64,000 nucleotides of DNA, from positions 396,572-460,571 of the forward strand of contig JADKAO010000005.1 in NCBI GenBank assembly GCA_016715285.1. Reading direction: 5' to 3'. Positions 42,081 to 50,760 of this stretch are shown here, in pieces; the first letter of the stretch is position 1; every line of letters begins with the position of its first letter. The notes beneath the pieces were generated by a model. It saw only the letters and a list, made by a program, of their open reading frames with translations. It was not told where the DNA came from and made no database searches. The stretch comes from Actinomycetales bacterium (GTDB lineage Bacteria > Actinomycetota > Actinomycetes > Actinomycetales > Dermatophilaceae). A program made the translations under genes and the position numbers.

Positions 42081-44465
42081 ATGACCGGACGATCAACCAA
42101 CGTGGCCGGGGTGATCAGCCTGATCACCGCCTTTGTGGCCGCTGCCTTGGTGATGGGAGTGCTCGGCGCTGGGCTCGTGATGCCGGCGGTCGGCGCGCTG
42201 GGCGCCACCGCGCGCACTGGCGTCAATCTCTTCGACTCCTTGCCCAGCGAGTTCACCAGCAACCCGTTGTCCGAGCAATCGGTGATCCTTGCGAGCGACG
42301 GCAGCAAGCTCGCGACCCCCTATGACGAAAACCGCACGATCGTGCCGCTCGCCGAGGTCGCACCAATCATGCGCAAGGCCCAGATCGCGATCGAAGATCA
42401 CCGCTTCTACGACCACGGCGGTGCCGACCTGCAAGGCATCTTGCGGGCTGCGGTCTCCAACCAAGTCTCCGACTCAACCGGCGGTGGCGGATCTACCCTC
42501 ACCCAGCAGTACGTGAAGATCACGCTGCAGGAGAACGCGTTGCGCGCCGGTGACAAGGATGCGGCGAGGGCTGCTACCGCAAAGACGTTCGCGCGCAAGA
42601 TTCAAGAGTTGAAGTACGCCATCCAACTCGAGAAGACGCTGACGAAGGACCAGATTCTCGAGAACTACCTCAACCTGGTCTACTACGGCGACCGAGCCTA
42701 TGGCGTCGAAGCTGCCTCGCAGCATTACTTCAGCCACTCTGCCAAGACCCTCAATATCCCAGAGGCTGCTCTTTTGGCTGGAATCGTGCAAAACCCCGGC
42801 ACAACCGATCCCATCAACTTCCCCGAGAAGGCGTTGGCTCGCCGCAATGTCGTCTTGGACCGGATGAAAGAACTCGCCGTGATCACCCCGGCGGAATGGC
42901 AAGCAGCCCGTGCGGTGCCCCTCGCCGACATGATGAAGCCCAAGGCAGCCAAGAATTCATGCATGGCGTCCGAGTTCCCCTACTTCTGCGACTACGTGCT
43001 CGCCTACCTCAAACTTGACCCGTCGCTCGACGCGGCGTTGGGCAAGGGCGAAGCGGCACGGACCCAGGCGATCTACCGGGGTGGGTTGACCATCCAAACG
43101 ACCATGGACGCCGAACTCATGCGCGTCGCGCGCGACGAGATCACCAAGCGAGTGCCGATCGGCAACGACCTCAATGTTGGGGGTGCCAGCGCGATCCTGG
43201 ATGTCAAGACCGGCGCTGTGCGCGCGATCGCGCAAAACACGAACTACAACATCAAGCCAGCTGCGCCAGGAGAGACCACGGTGAACTACGCGGTGGATCA
43301 GCGGTATGGCGCGAGTCTCGGATTCAGCTTCGGTTCGACAGCGAAAGCCTTCGCTCTCGTCACCGCGCTCGAAGCCGGATATCCCACGACCATGACCGTC
43401 TATGCCGAGGCGGCCGGCCCTAGCAATCCGCACACGTACACCGGCAAGGACATTCCCGGAGACTGCGGGTTGGGCGGTCGATCGACGTGGTCGGTCAAGA
43501 ATGTCGGCAACATGGGCGGCGAGGACATGACGCTCGCGGAAGCCACCCAGAAGTCGGTCAACACCGCGTTCGTCGCGCTGGCGGCCCAGGTGGACGTCTG
43601 CAAGGTTCGCGAGACCGAATGGCGCATGGGCCTTCACCAATCCAATGGCCAGGAAATCCGGCCCTTCCCCGCCGCCGTGATCCTCGGCGCCGACTCGGTT
43701 TCCCCGATGACCGTGGCAAGTTCGTATCAGACACTTGCCAACGACGGGGTCTACTGCCCCCCCAACCCCATCGCCTCGATCAGCAAGGGCGGTAAGGCGC
43801 TCCCCGTGCCGGCGCCTGGCGCGGCCTGTGAACGGCGCGTCGATTCGGACGTCGCCCGGGGTGTCACCTCGTTGCTGACCAACGTTCTCCGAGCACCAGG
43901 GTCCGGCGCACGGTACGCACTCGCCGGGCGAGAAGCTGCTGGGAAGTCCGGCACGACTGACCGCAGCAACGAAACATGGTTCGTCGGGTACACCCCCGAG
44001 CTCGCCACTGCGGTGTGGGTCGGCACACCAAATGACCCAGGCAATACCCAGTCCCTAGAGAACATCCGTCTCGGCGGCCAGTACTACGGGGGCATCGTCG
44101 GATCGAGTATCGCCGGGTCAATTTGGAAGGCCACCTTCGACCGGGCCCTGTCCGGCGTCCCGGCGAGCCCGTTCCTCGCGCCGAGCACCAGAGTCACGAA
44201 CGGTGAGAAGATCGACATCCCTTCGATCTCCAGACGCACCATTGATGACGCCAAGGCCATCCTGATGCAGGCGGGTTTCGCGCCACGTGTGGTGCAGATC
44301 TACAGCAACGCGCGCGTCGGTGCGGTTGTCGGGGTTTCGCCCTCGGGGAGTGCCACTCGTGGCAGCGTGGTCAAGATCCTCGTCTCGAAGGGACCAGACC
44401 CGAATCCACCGCCGCCCACCGAGGGAGCTCCTCCCGGAGCCCCACCAGGACCACCTGGCGGATAG
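42081..44465 (+). CDS. Class A penicillin-binding protein with PASTA domain (PonA2-like)
   Basis: The 794-residue protein has an N-terminal membrane anchor, a GT51 transglycosylase (EDHRFYDHGGADLQGILRA; GGSTLTQQYVK), and a transpeptidase with FGSTAKAF at SxxK, SVN at SxN and AGKSGTTDRS at KSGT. One C-terminal PASTA domain (about residues 690-765) precedes a Pro-rich tail. It polymerises and crosslinks peptidoglycan; M. tuberculosis PonA2 (Rv3682) has the same place and domains. The N-terminal cytosolic part is short. Confidence 0.94.
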   Translation: MTGRSTNVAGVISLITAFVAAALVMGVLGAGLVMPAVGALGATARTGVNLFDSLPSEFTSNPLSEQSVILASDGSKLATPYDENRTIVPLAEVAPIMRKAQIAIEDHRFYDHGGADLQGILRAAVSNQVSDSTGGGGSTLTQQYVKITLQENALRAGDKDAARAATAKTFARKIQELKYAIQLEKTLTKDQILENYLNLVYYGDRAYGVEAASQHYFSHSAKTLNIPEAALLAGIVQNPGTTDPINFPEKALARRNVVLDRMKELAVITPAEWQAARAVPLADMMKPKAAKNSCMASEFPYFCDYVLAYLKLDPSLDAALGKGEAARTQAIYRGGLTIQTTMDAELMRVARDEITKRVPIGNDLNVGGASAILDVKTGAVRAIAQNTNYNIKPAAPGETTVNYAVDQRYGASLGFSFGSTAKAFALVTALEAGYPTTMTVYAEAAGPSNPHTYTGKDIPGDCGLGGRSTWSVKNVGNMGGEDMTLAEATQKSVNTAFVALAAQVDVCKVRETEWRMGLHQSNGQEIRPFPAAVILGADSVSPMTVASSYQTLANDGVYCPPNPIASISKGGKALPVPAPGAACERRVDSDVARGVTSLLTNVLRAPGSGARYALAGREAAGKSGTTDRSNETWFVGYTPELATAVWVGTPNDPGNTQSLENIRLGGQYYGGIVGSSIAGSIWKATFDRALSGVPASPFLAPSTRVTNGEKIDIPSISRRTIDDAKAILMQAGFAPRVVQIYSNARVGAVVGVSPSGSATRGSVVKILVSKGPDPNPPPPTEGAPPGAPPGPPGG

Positions 44466-44491
44466 CGCGCAGGCGTCAGCGATCGAGGACC

Positions 44492-44950
44492 CTAGCCGGA
44501 TGCGAGCTGCGCCCGGACCAGGGCGGCTACCGCCGCGCCGTCTGCGCGCCCAGCCACGAGCGGCTGCAGAGTCTTCATGACCAAGCCGAGTTGCGGTATA
44601 CCCGTGGCGCCGACGTCAGCGATGACACGGGTGACCAACTCGCGAAGTTCGGTGTCTCCCAGCGCGGCAGGAAGGTAGGCCGAGAGGATCGCGAGTTCGG
44701 CTTCCTCGGCCGCGGCGAGTTCGGGACGCTGCGCCGCGGTGTATGCCGTGACCGCTTCCCGGCGCTTCTTGGCTTCCTTGGTGAGCACACGGATAACGTC
44801 GTCGTTTGTGAGCTCGCGCGCGGCCGTGCCGGACACCTCTTCGTTGGTGATAGCGGCCAGCGCCATCCGCAACGTGCCGACGCGGATGCTGTCGCGGGCG
44901 CGAATGGCCGCGGTGAGGTCGGTGTGCAGGGTGTCTTTGAGCGTGCTCAT
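44492..44950 (-). CDS. YqeY/GatB-like protein
   Basis: The 152-residue helical protein has STLKDTLHTDLTAAIRARDSIRVGTLRMALAAI at the N-terminus and AYLPAALGDTELRELVTRVIAD at the C-terminal half, matching YqeY proteins related to the tRNA-binding tail of GatB. It may bind tRNA, but the function is unknown. It is convergent with ponA2 and divergent from the phosphoesterase gene. Confidence 0.9.
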   Translation of the reverse strand: MSTLKDTLHTDLTAAIRARDSIRVGTLRMALAAITNEEVSGTAARELTNDDVIRVLTKEAKKRREAVTAYTAAQRPELAAAEEAELAILSAYLPAALGDTELRELVTRVIADVGATGIPQLGLVMKTLQPLVAGRADGAAVAALVRAQLASG

Positions 44951-45059
44951 GACCTCAGTCTCCCAGGGCGGGTCGGTCGGTGTCGCGGGGTTTCCTAGGT
45001 GTTTGGGTCCGGGCGGTGCTGGAAGGGCAGGGGGCGGCGCGGGGGCGGCGCGGGGGCGA

Positions 45060-45086
45060 CACGGCATACCCCAGGCGTATGCCGTG
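45060..45086. promoter_or_regulatory. Compact inverted octamer pair over a phosphoesterase start codon
   Basis: CACGGCATAC and GTATGCCGTG flank a 7-nt centre. The predicted ATG (45079) lies in the right arm, as in the ArsA gene at 39331. It is in the divergent gap between yqeY and the phosphoesterase gene. Confidence 0.6.
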
Positions 45087-46035
45087 CGAAACTGTCCGAA
45101 TGCACCTCGCCGCCCGCACCGCACTGGGACTCTTGGGTGCTGGTGTCGCGGGGGTGGGGTACGCGTCTGTCGTGGAACGGAATTTGTTCACACTGCGGCG
45201 CCGATCGGTGCCAGTGCTGCCTCCGGGGAGCGAGCCGATCCGGGTGCTGCATTTGACGGACATGCATCTCGTGCCGCGGCAACGGCGGAAGGTGGCGTGG
45301 GTGCGAGCGCTCGCTGCGCTGGCGCCGGATCTGGTCGTCAACACGGGCGACAACCTCGCCCATCCGGATGCGGTCGCGACGGCGATGGAGGCAATGGAGC
45401 CGTTGCTGAAGCTGCCCGGGGTCTTTGTCATGGGGTCGAATGACTACTTCGCGCCGAGGCTGAAGAACCCTGCCATTTACCTCACCCGTAACCATCGGCG
45501 CGGGCTTGCTGAGGCGCCGCGGCTGCCGACATCGAAGCTGGTGGCGGGCATGTTGCGCACCGGGTGGCTGGATCTCAACAACGCTCGCGGTGAGTTGGAA
45601 GTGCGGGGGCAGCGGTTGGAGTTTGTCGGCGTCGATGATCCGCATCTGGATCTGGACCGGTACGACCTCGTTGCGGGGCCGGCTGACGTCGGCGCGGCGC
45701 TGACGGTCGGCGTAACGCACGCGCCGTATCAGCGGGTGCTCGACGCCATGGTGGCCGACGGCGCCGGGCTGGTGATTGCTGGGCATACCCATGGCGGACA
45801 GTTGTGCCTGCCGTTTTACGGTGCCCTGGTGACCAATTGCGACCTTGACCGACGTCGGGCGAGGGGCGTCTCCCGGTGGTGGCCGGGTGCAGACGGGGCG
45901 CATGATTCGGCGGCGCCTGCGGAGGCGGCGTACTTGTCCGTGACAGCGGGGCTGGGAACCTCGCCGATGGCGCCGGTGCGGTTCGCCTGCCGTCCGGAGG
46001 CCACCCTCCTGACCCTGCTCCCCCGCTCGGCCTAG
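45079..46035 (+). CDS. Membrane-associated metallophosphoesterase (Rv3683/YkuE-like)
   Basis: The 318-residue protein has a hydrophobic N-terminal anchor and a calcineurin-like catalytic fold: LHLTDMHLVP, VVNTGDNLAH, VMGSNDYF (GNHD variant with Ser-Asn-Asp), VTHAPY and AGHTHGGQL. The HE-D replacement in GSNDY is usual in this subfamily. ATG at 45079 lies in an octamer; ATG 45100 is an alternative. It continues the Rv3679-Rv3683 synteny. Substrate not known. Confidence 0.88.
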   Translation: MPCETVRMHLAARTALGLLGAGVAGVGYASVVERNLFTLRRRSVPVLPPGSEPIRVLHLTDMHLVPRQRRKVAWVRALAALAPDLVVNTGDNLAHPDAVATAMEAMEPLLKLPGVFVMGSNDYFAPRLKNPAIYLTRNHRRGLAEAPRLPTSKLVAGMLRTGWLDLNNARGELEVRGQRLEFVGVDDPHLDLDRYDLVAGPADVGAALTVGVTHAPYQRVLDAMVADGAGLVIAGHTHGGQLCLPFYGALVTNCDLDRRRARGVSRWWPGADGAHDSAAPAEAAYLSVTAGLGTSPMAPVRFACRPEATLLTLLPRSA

Positions 46036-46044
46036 ACCTCTCCC

Positions 46045-46278
46045 ATTCGATACCCGTTGACGATGCCGGGTGAGATCCGAGGCGTCGATCCGCCGTAGGC
46101 ACCGCCGATTCGATACCCGTTGACGATGCCGGGTGAGATCCGAGGCGTCGAACCGCCGTAGGCACCGCCGATTCGATACCCGTTGACGATGCCGGGTGAG
46201 ATCCGAGGCGTCGATCCGCCGTAGGCACCGCCGATTCGATACCCGTTGACGAGGAAGGCCACGGTTCCCGGTATCGAA
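46045..46278. repeat. 63-bp tandem repeat carrying TTCGATACC arms
   Basis: Three near-identical 63-bp units start at 46045, 46108 and 46171, with a fourth partial unit at 46234 that ends in the matching right arm GGTATCGAA (46270-46278). Units differ at one or two bases. The final unit, 46235-46278, is a standard 44-nt bipartite repeat. Confidence 0.9.
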
Positions 46279-46309
46279 TGGGCCAGAGTGTGGTCGCGTG
46301 ATGAGCCGA

Positions 46310-46340
46310 TTGGGAGCGTATGCCGTGAGTCGGCTATCCT
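46310..46340 (+). promoter_or_regulatory. Promoter candidate for tRNA-Pro
   Basis: TTGGGA (46310-46315) and TATCCT (46335-46340) have a 19-base spacer. The tRNA begins 41 bases later. Confidence 0.4.
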
Positions 46341-46381
46341 CTCCCCTGCTGCCGTGAACGCTCCTGAGCGCGATCGGGCCA

Positions 46382-46458
<77 letters not shown>

Positions 46459-46466
46459 GTCAAAAC

Positions 46467-46500
46467 CGGCCCTGACCTGCGGAAACGCGGATCAGGGCCG
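46467..46500 (+). terminator. Terminator after tRNA-Pro
   Basis: CGGCCCTGA and TCAGGGCCG pair across a 16-nt loop, followed by TTTGCTT. Confidence 0.8.
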
Positions 46501-46554
46501 TTTGCTTGTCCGACCTTGCTGCAAGGAGCGGCTGTAGTCCACTACCGTCGCTCC

Positions 46555-47532
46555 ATGGCGACGTTGCGGGACAAGGGTTGGGCCTTCTTCGATGCCATCG
46601 TCGCCCAAGCTCCGATGCGTGATGAGAACCCATGGGTGCGCAACGGAAGCCACACGGCATACCGGCCTGACTACGACACTCTCGAACTGCTGCTCGGCGT
46701 CCCCGTGCTGCTCAAGGCGACGTCGCAATCCGGAGTTCCCGCCCTCGCCCTGGACGTTTGGGTGTCCTACGAGTTCCGCCGCGCAGGCTTCGATCCAGAC
46801 CTCGTGTGGCCGCGGGCCAGTACTCCGCGCGTGCTGCCGCCCGAGATCAAGAGCTTCGTCGAGAAGCTCCCCAAGAAAGACCAGGGTGTCCTCTGGCAAC
46901 GCATCGCCCGCGGCGTCGGCGGCATGGGCTCGGCGAACCTTCTTGGCAAGAACTATGTCAAGCAGGTCGACGTCGTCATGAGCTCCTGGGCCACCGGCCC
47001 GGAGCTGATGGTCTCGACCAAACGGATGGACTCCTCCTTCGGCAAGAACGCAGCGAACCGTGTTGAGGAGAGCTACGGCGACGCCAAGAACCTGAGGCTG
47101 CGCCACCCACAAGCCGCCCTCGGATTCTTCTACTCCCTCAGCGCCATCGCCCTTGAGACAGAGGCCGACACCGCCGAATGGCTCATCGACCTGCTCATCA
47201 AGCTTGGGCGAGAAGACGATGCGTATGACGCGGTCGCCTTGGTCCTGCCCGACCTCAAGAAGTCCCAGGAGCCAGTCGACCCCGAGCCCGAGGACGAGGC
47301 CGGCCCGATCGAAGCAGGCGCCATCGAAGAGTCCGTGATTTCCGCGACGCCTGATGCCGCTCAGGGGGTTGACGTGTGCGACGTCATGCCCGTTGAGCTC
47401 TACCGGGAAGGCGTGCCCGAAGAGTTGGACCCGGGACGGTTCTTCCGAGTGATGATCAACCGAATCCTCGACAACTCACCAATCAACTTCCACGCCGAGG
47501 CCAGGGCGCGACGCCGAGCCGCCCTCACTTAG
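46555..47532 (+). CDS. Probable type II restriction endonuclease
   Basis: The 325-residue protein has a candidate catalytic core GPELMVSTKRMDSSFGKN, with the Glu and STK pattern of PD-(D/E)XK nucleases, followed by NRVEESYGDAKNLRLRHPQAALGFFYSLSA. I recognise this as similar to XamI-type restriction enzymes, with low certainty. The gene is convergent with, and overlaps by 8 nt, an N6-adenine methyltransferase of the type that accompanies such enzymes. ATG at 46555 is used. Recognition sequence unknown. Confidence 0.65.
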   Translation: MATLRDKGWAFFDAIVAQAPMRDENPWVRNGSHTAYRPDYDTLELLLGVPVLLKATSQSGVPALALDVWVSYEFRRAGFDPDLVWPRASTPRVLPPEIKSFVEKLPKKDQGVLWQRIARGVGGMGSANLLGKNYVKQVDVVMSSWATGPELMVSTKRMDSSFGKNAANRVEESYGDAKNLRLRHPQAALGFFYSLSAIALETEADTAEWLIDLLIKLGREDDAYDAVALVLPDLKKSQEPVDPEPEDEAGPIEAGAIEESVISATPDAAQGVDVCDVMPVELYREGVPEELDPGRFFRVMINRILDNSPINFHAEARARRRAALT

Positions 47533-49168
47533 ACCGCGAACGCGCGACCCGTCTGTCGTGCAAGAGCGCACGGCTCTCTCGGATGGCCGCCAGATCGTGC
47601 GCGGGTTGATCCCACAAGGCACCGTCGACGACCTCGGCCGCATCGAACACCCGCCCGGCAGAGAGCAGATCCCGGACCCGGCGCCGGACCCCACACAGGG
47701 CGCCCCGGCGCTCGTCGACCAGCGCAGGCGACGGCATCGGCCAACGGTCGGCCTCACGGGGCTCGATCTTTAAAACTCCCCCACCGTACGAGCGCCCCAC
47801 GAGTTCCGCGCCCAGCAGGCTGACGCTGTTCAGCGAGGCCAACGACAGCAGGTCGCGACCCAATCGACGGTGCTCCCCCGCGAGATAAAGCCCGTGCACC
47901 GAGTTGAGATGATGCACGCCAGCAGCATTCGTGCACAGCCTCGCGGTGTCGGCATTCATGTAGGTGAGCAGCAGATCGGCCGGGCGCAGGTAGGGCACCC
48001 GCCACCACGGGCTACGAACCCGACACTTGTATGCCGTCTCCACACCCGTCTTCTCCCCCGCCGCGATGTACTTGATCGCGGCCCTCGACGGCCTTCCCTC
48101 CGGGCGGAACAGCCACGTCGCCGACCCTCCTCGGTCCAGCGCCTCGAGGCCAGACGCGGTCAACGACAGCTGCCGCAGGTGCCGACTCCCAGGCGGCGAC
48201 AGCCGGACCACGTCTGCCTCTTCGAGGCCGAGCCGCCGAACGTCGTCCCCCCTCAACGTGAAGTACTTGTTGTTGCCCGTCACCATGCCCAGCGTCGTGT
48301 CCCCCCATTCCGCAAGGGGCAGGAACTCGCTCGAGGCGACGGCTGCGGCATACGCGCTCTGGCCTGCTGCGTCGAGCAGCGCGCCCGACCATCGTTCGTC
48401 GCCAGCGGGACTCCACCGCCGAATGTCCCCGTCGACCAGAGCGGAGAGGGTTTCGCCGTTTCGGGTTTGCAGGAGTTCGCAGTGATCAGTGGGTCCTTGG
48501 CCGCGGCCCTCGGCCATGAGGAGAACGACGTCCTCCATGACGCCCGGGAAGACACGCTCGGTGAAGAGCACGAGCCGGACCCGTCTGAAGCCCTGCATCA
48601 GGAACTCGCGCACCGGAGCCGCGTAGTTGACCGAAAGCATCTCCGCCGGAAGGACCAGCCCAAGACGTCCCCCCTCGCGCACGTGGAGCGCTGAGTGGAC
48701 GGTGAACGCCGCCCAGCTGCTCGCGAGGTTGGTCAGCGCCACCCCCGCACGGAGAGCCGCGCGCTGCGCTACGGCCCGCGACTCACCCGAAAAGTGTTGG
48801 TAGCGAACGTAAGGAGGGTTGCCAATGACTGCGTCGTATGCCGCCTCGGGCTCGCAGCGGAGGAAGTCACCCACTGCGATGCGAACGTCATGACCCTGCC
48901 GCCGGAGAAGGGCTTGAGCGGTGGCCGCTGAGTAATCGTGGAGCTCTGCCCCATGCAACAGTCCTGGGAGGCCCTTGGGCGCACCCAAGCCATCCAGGCG
49001 GCGGCCCGCCTCCACCAGGAATGCCGCCTCGCCACAGGATGGCTCCAAGACTCGGTCCGTGGCGGAGCGAATCGCCCACTCCGTGACGTACCGCGCCACC
49101 AGCTCCGGCGTGAAAAATGCCCCGCGCGCCTTCCGGAGTGCCGGTGAGTCGTGAGGGTTCGGTGGCAT
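47525..49168 (-). CDS. N6-adenine DNA methyltransferase of type II RM
   Basis: The 547-residue protein has an Eco57I/TaqI-like methyltransferase fold: GAFFTPELVARYVTEWAI, SAM motif VLEPSCGEAAFLVEAG, and catalytic DAVIGNPPYVRYQHF (NPPY). A large C-terminal target-recognition region (about residues 265-500) follows. It should protect host DNA from the convergent nuclease. ATG 49168 is preferred over GTG 49174. A pentapeptide-repeat/TIR-like gene lies 63 bases upstream on the same strand and may share a transcript. Confidence 0.88.
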   Translation of the reverse strand: MPPNPHDSPALRKARGAFFTPELVARYVTEWAIRSATDRVLEPSCGEAAFLVEAGRRLDGLGAPKGLPGLLHGAELHDYSAATAQALLRRQGHDVRIAVGDFLRCEPEAAYDAVIGNPPYVRYQHFSGESRAVAQRAALRAGVALTNLASSWAAFTVHSALHVREGGRLGLVLPAEMLSVNYAAPVREFLMQGFRRVRLVLFTERVFPGVMEDVVLLMAEGRGQGPTDHCELLQTRNGETLSALVDGDIRRWSPAGDERWSGALLDAAGQSAYAAAVASSEFLPLAEWGDTTLGMVTGNNKYFTLRGDDVRRLGLEEADVVRLSPPGSRHLRQLSLTASGLEALDRGGSATWLFRPEGRPSRAAIKYIAAGEKTGVETAYKCRVRSPWWRVPYLRPADLLLTYMNADTARLCTNAAGVHHLNSVHGLYLAGEHRRLGRDLLSLASLNSVSLLGAELVGRSYGGGVLKIEPREADRWPMPSPALVDERRGALCGVRRRVRDLLSAGRVFDAAEVVDGALWDQPAHDLAAIRESRALLHDRRVARSRSK

Positions 49169-49231
49169 GGACACATCCTGCCCGACACATACGACAGGCC
49201 AGGCAACGACGGGTGGGCGCGTCGACCCGCC

Positions 49232-50452
49232 TCAAATAGTGTGATTGGTCGAGTGGTCGATCTCCCCGCACCACCTGATCACGCTCTCTGAGAGCTTGCT
49301 CAACTGGCCAGTTAGGCCTAAGTCAATGAGCCGCAGCGTGGGGAAGTTCGACTCAAGATCCAAGACGCCACCTTCGGCGATCCTACGAACGACTAGCAAC
49401 GGCTTGTCCATGCCGACAGCCATCCCCGCCTCTAGCTGATTCCAGGGACTGGGTGTCACCTGGTCTCGTACCTCCTCGGGGACGCCGACGCTCTGCGCAA
49501 ATGAGCCCACGTGGATTCGAACTTGGGGAGGTCCGAATACGATGACGGCGTCGCAGTCGCGAATCTGGCCTAAGACACCGGCGGGCGGGTTTGCGTGGTT
49601 GTACTGGAAAGGCAAGTACCGAACAGGGTCCCACCCGGCTTTCGTGACTCCATGCATGATTTGCTCGAGGGCGATTTGGTCCATCTCCGCGAGCACGGAG
49701 GGAGCGCTCACAAAAGCGCGACGCGCACCGGCGCCAACTGGTGACGGCGCAGGCACTCGGTCAAACTCCTCGCCGACGAACACCCCATCAGCGTCCAGTT
49801 GCGATACAAGGCCCGGGGGAAGGTTCATCGCCCCGCGGAATGTAGCCCCCCTCAGTCTTGTCCCGTTGAGTCTCACCTCTCGCAGGTTCGCCAGGTCGAA
49901 GTTGGCCTCGCGGCAGTCGGCTCCGTCTAAGACGCACCTGGCCAGGTTCGCTTCCCTGAAAGTCGTCTTGAACATCAGTGCTCCCCTCAGGGAAGCCCCA
50001 GTTAGATCTGCTCCATACAGGTCCGCCTCAGAGAGATCCAAGGGTTGCCCGTTGGACCCCTTGCCCCAATAGCACCCTTGAAGATTCGCTCGCTGGAGGT
50101 CAGCCGACCTGAGTGAGGGGGCCGACGCAAGACTGTCCGCCAAGATCTTCTGTACATTCCCTGTCGCTTCGGTCCGAAGAACCGCCGCAATCACTTTGGT
50201 GGCGTCTCCAGCATAGGGAAGACCAGCTTGACCGAACTCGGACTTCGCGTCGAAGAATCGTCTGAGCAAGGCCGCACTGGAAAGCCGCTCTACTTCGGCG
50301 CCAGCGGCAAGCCCCGAGACAACGCGGGCAAATGCTTCACCAACCTCCGCTTGTCGCTGCCGCTTGCTCTTGAAGTTCAGATACTGCGTCAGGCCGAGAA
50401 GCCCTGTTAGAACGGCAAGCCCGGCTGCAGCGAGATTAACCCAAGCGTCCAC
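49232..50452 (-). CDS. Membrane-anchored pentapeptide-repeat protein with TIR/deoxyribosyltransferase-like domain
   Basis: This 406-residue protein has three parts. Residues about 4-24 form a membrane helix. Residues about 113-210 are pentapeptide repeats (ADLQRANLQG, LDLSEADLYGADLTGASLRG, REANLARCVLDGADCREANFDLANL). The C-terminal part (about 240-400) has RRAFVSAPS, GVLGQIRDCDAVIVFG, and WNQLEAGMAVGMDKPLLVV, in which Glu341 occupies the place of the catalytic Glu of TIR/nucleoside 2-deoxyribosyltransferase folds. It starts with GTG. Next to a restriction-modification pair it may be an immune effector that consumes nucleotides or NAD; this is inference. Confidence 0.6.
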   Translation of the reverse strand: MDAWVNLAAAGLAVLTGLLGLTQYLNFKSKRQRQAEVGEAFARVVSGLAAGAEVERLSSAALLRRFFDAKSEFGQAGLPYAGDATKVIAAVLRTEATGNVQKILADSLASAPSLRSADLQRANLQGCYWGKGSNGQPLDLSEADLYGADLTGASLRGALMFKTTFREANLARCVLDGADCREANFDLANLREVRLNGTRLRGATFRGAMNLPPGLVSQLDADGVFVGEEFDRVPAPSPVGAGARRAFVSAPSVLAEMDQIALEQIMHGVTKAGWDPVRYLPFQYNHANPPAGVLGQIRDCDAVIVFGPPQVRIHVGSFAQSVGVPEEVRDQVTPSPWNQLEAGMAVGMDKPLLVVRRIAEGGVLDLESNFPTLRLIDLGLTGQLSKLSESVIRWCGEIDHSTNHTI

Positions 50453-50570
50453 TGGTCAAACCTAACCACTCCAAGACCTGGGCGCCCGACTCCCGCGTGA
50501 CACGGACAGAGTTGCTCATCCGTGACCCCAAAGCTCGACCGTGTGCTTAGGGGGCTAAGGAGCTCGCGAC

Positions 50571-50738
50571 ATGACACAGACCACTCGTCGCCAGCTCGAA
50601 TCGCTAGCCCAAGCAGCCGCGCGTACCTTCCAGTCCGGAGTGGCGATCTGTCCTACCAGCTGCTCCTGGTCGCCCATTGTGGTGCCTGAGTCGATGGAGG
50701 CGATCACCGCACCATGGTGGATTACTACAGCGGATTGA
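50571..50738 (+). CDS. Small hypothetical ORF or remnant
   Basis: A 55-codon frame, starting MTQTTRRQLESLAQAAARTFQSG, follows AAGGAG nine bases upstream, a good ribosome site. The second half (CPTSCSWSPIVVPESMEAI) looks out of phase with ordinary protein, and the neighbouring frame reads YQLLLVAH, so it may be a frameshifted remnant. The rest of 50453-50760 shows nothing else. Confidence 0.4.
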   Translation: MTQTTRRQLESLAQAAARTFQSGVAICPTSCSWSPIVVPESMEAITAPWWITTAD

Positions 50739-50760
50739 CCTTCAATATGAACAGTGACCT

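Noticed and set aside
46045..46278. CRISPR array
   Set aside because: The repeats are contiguous 63-bp units without unique spacers, and there are no cas genes in the window.
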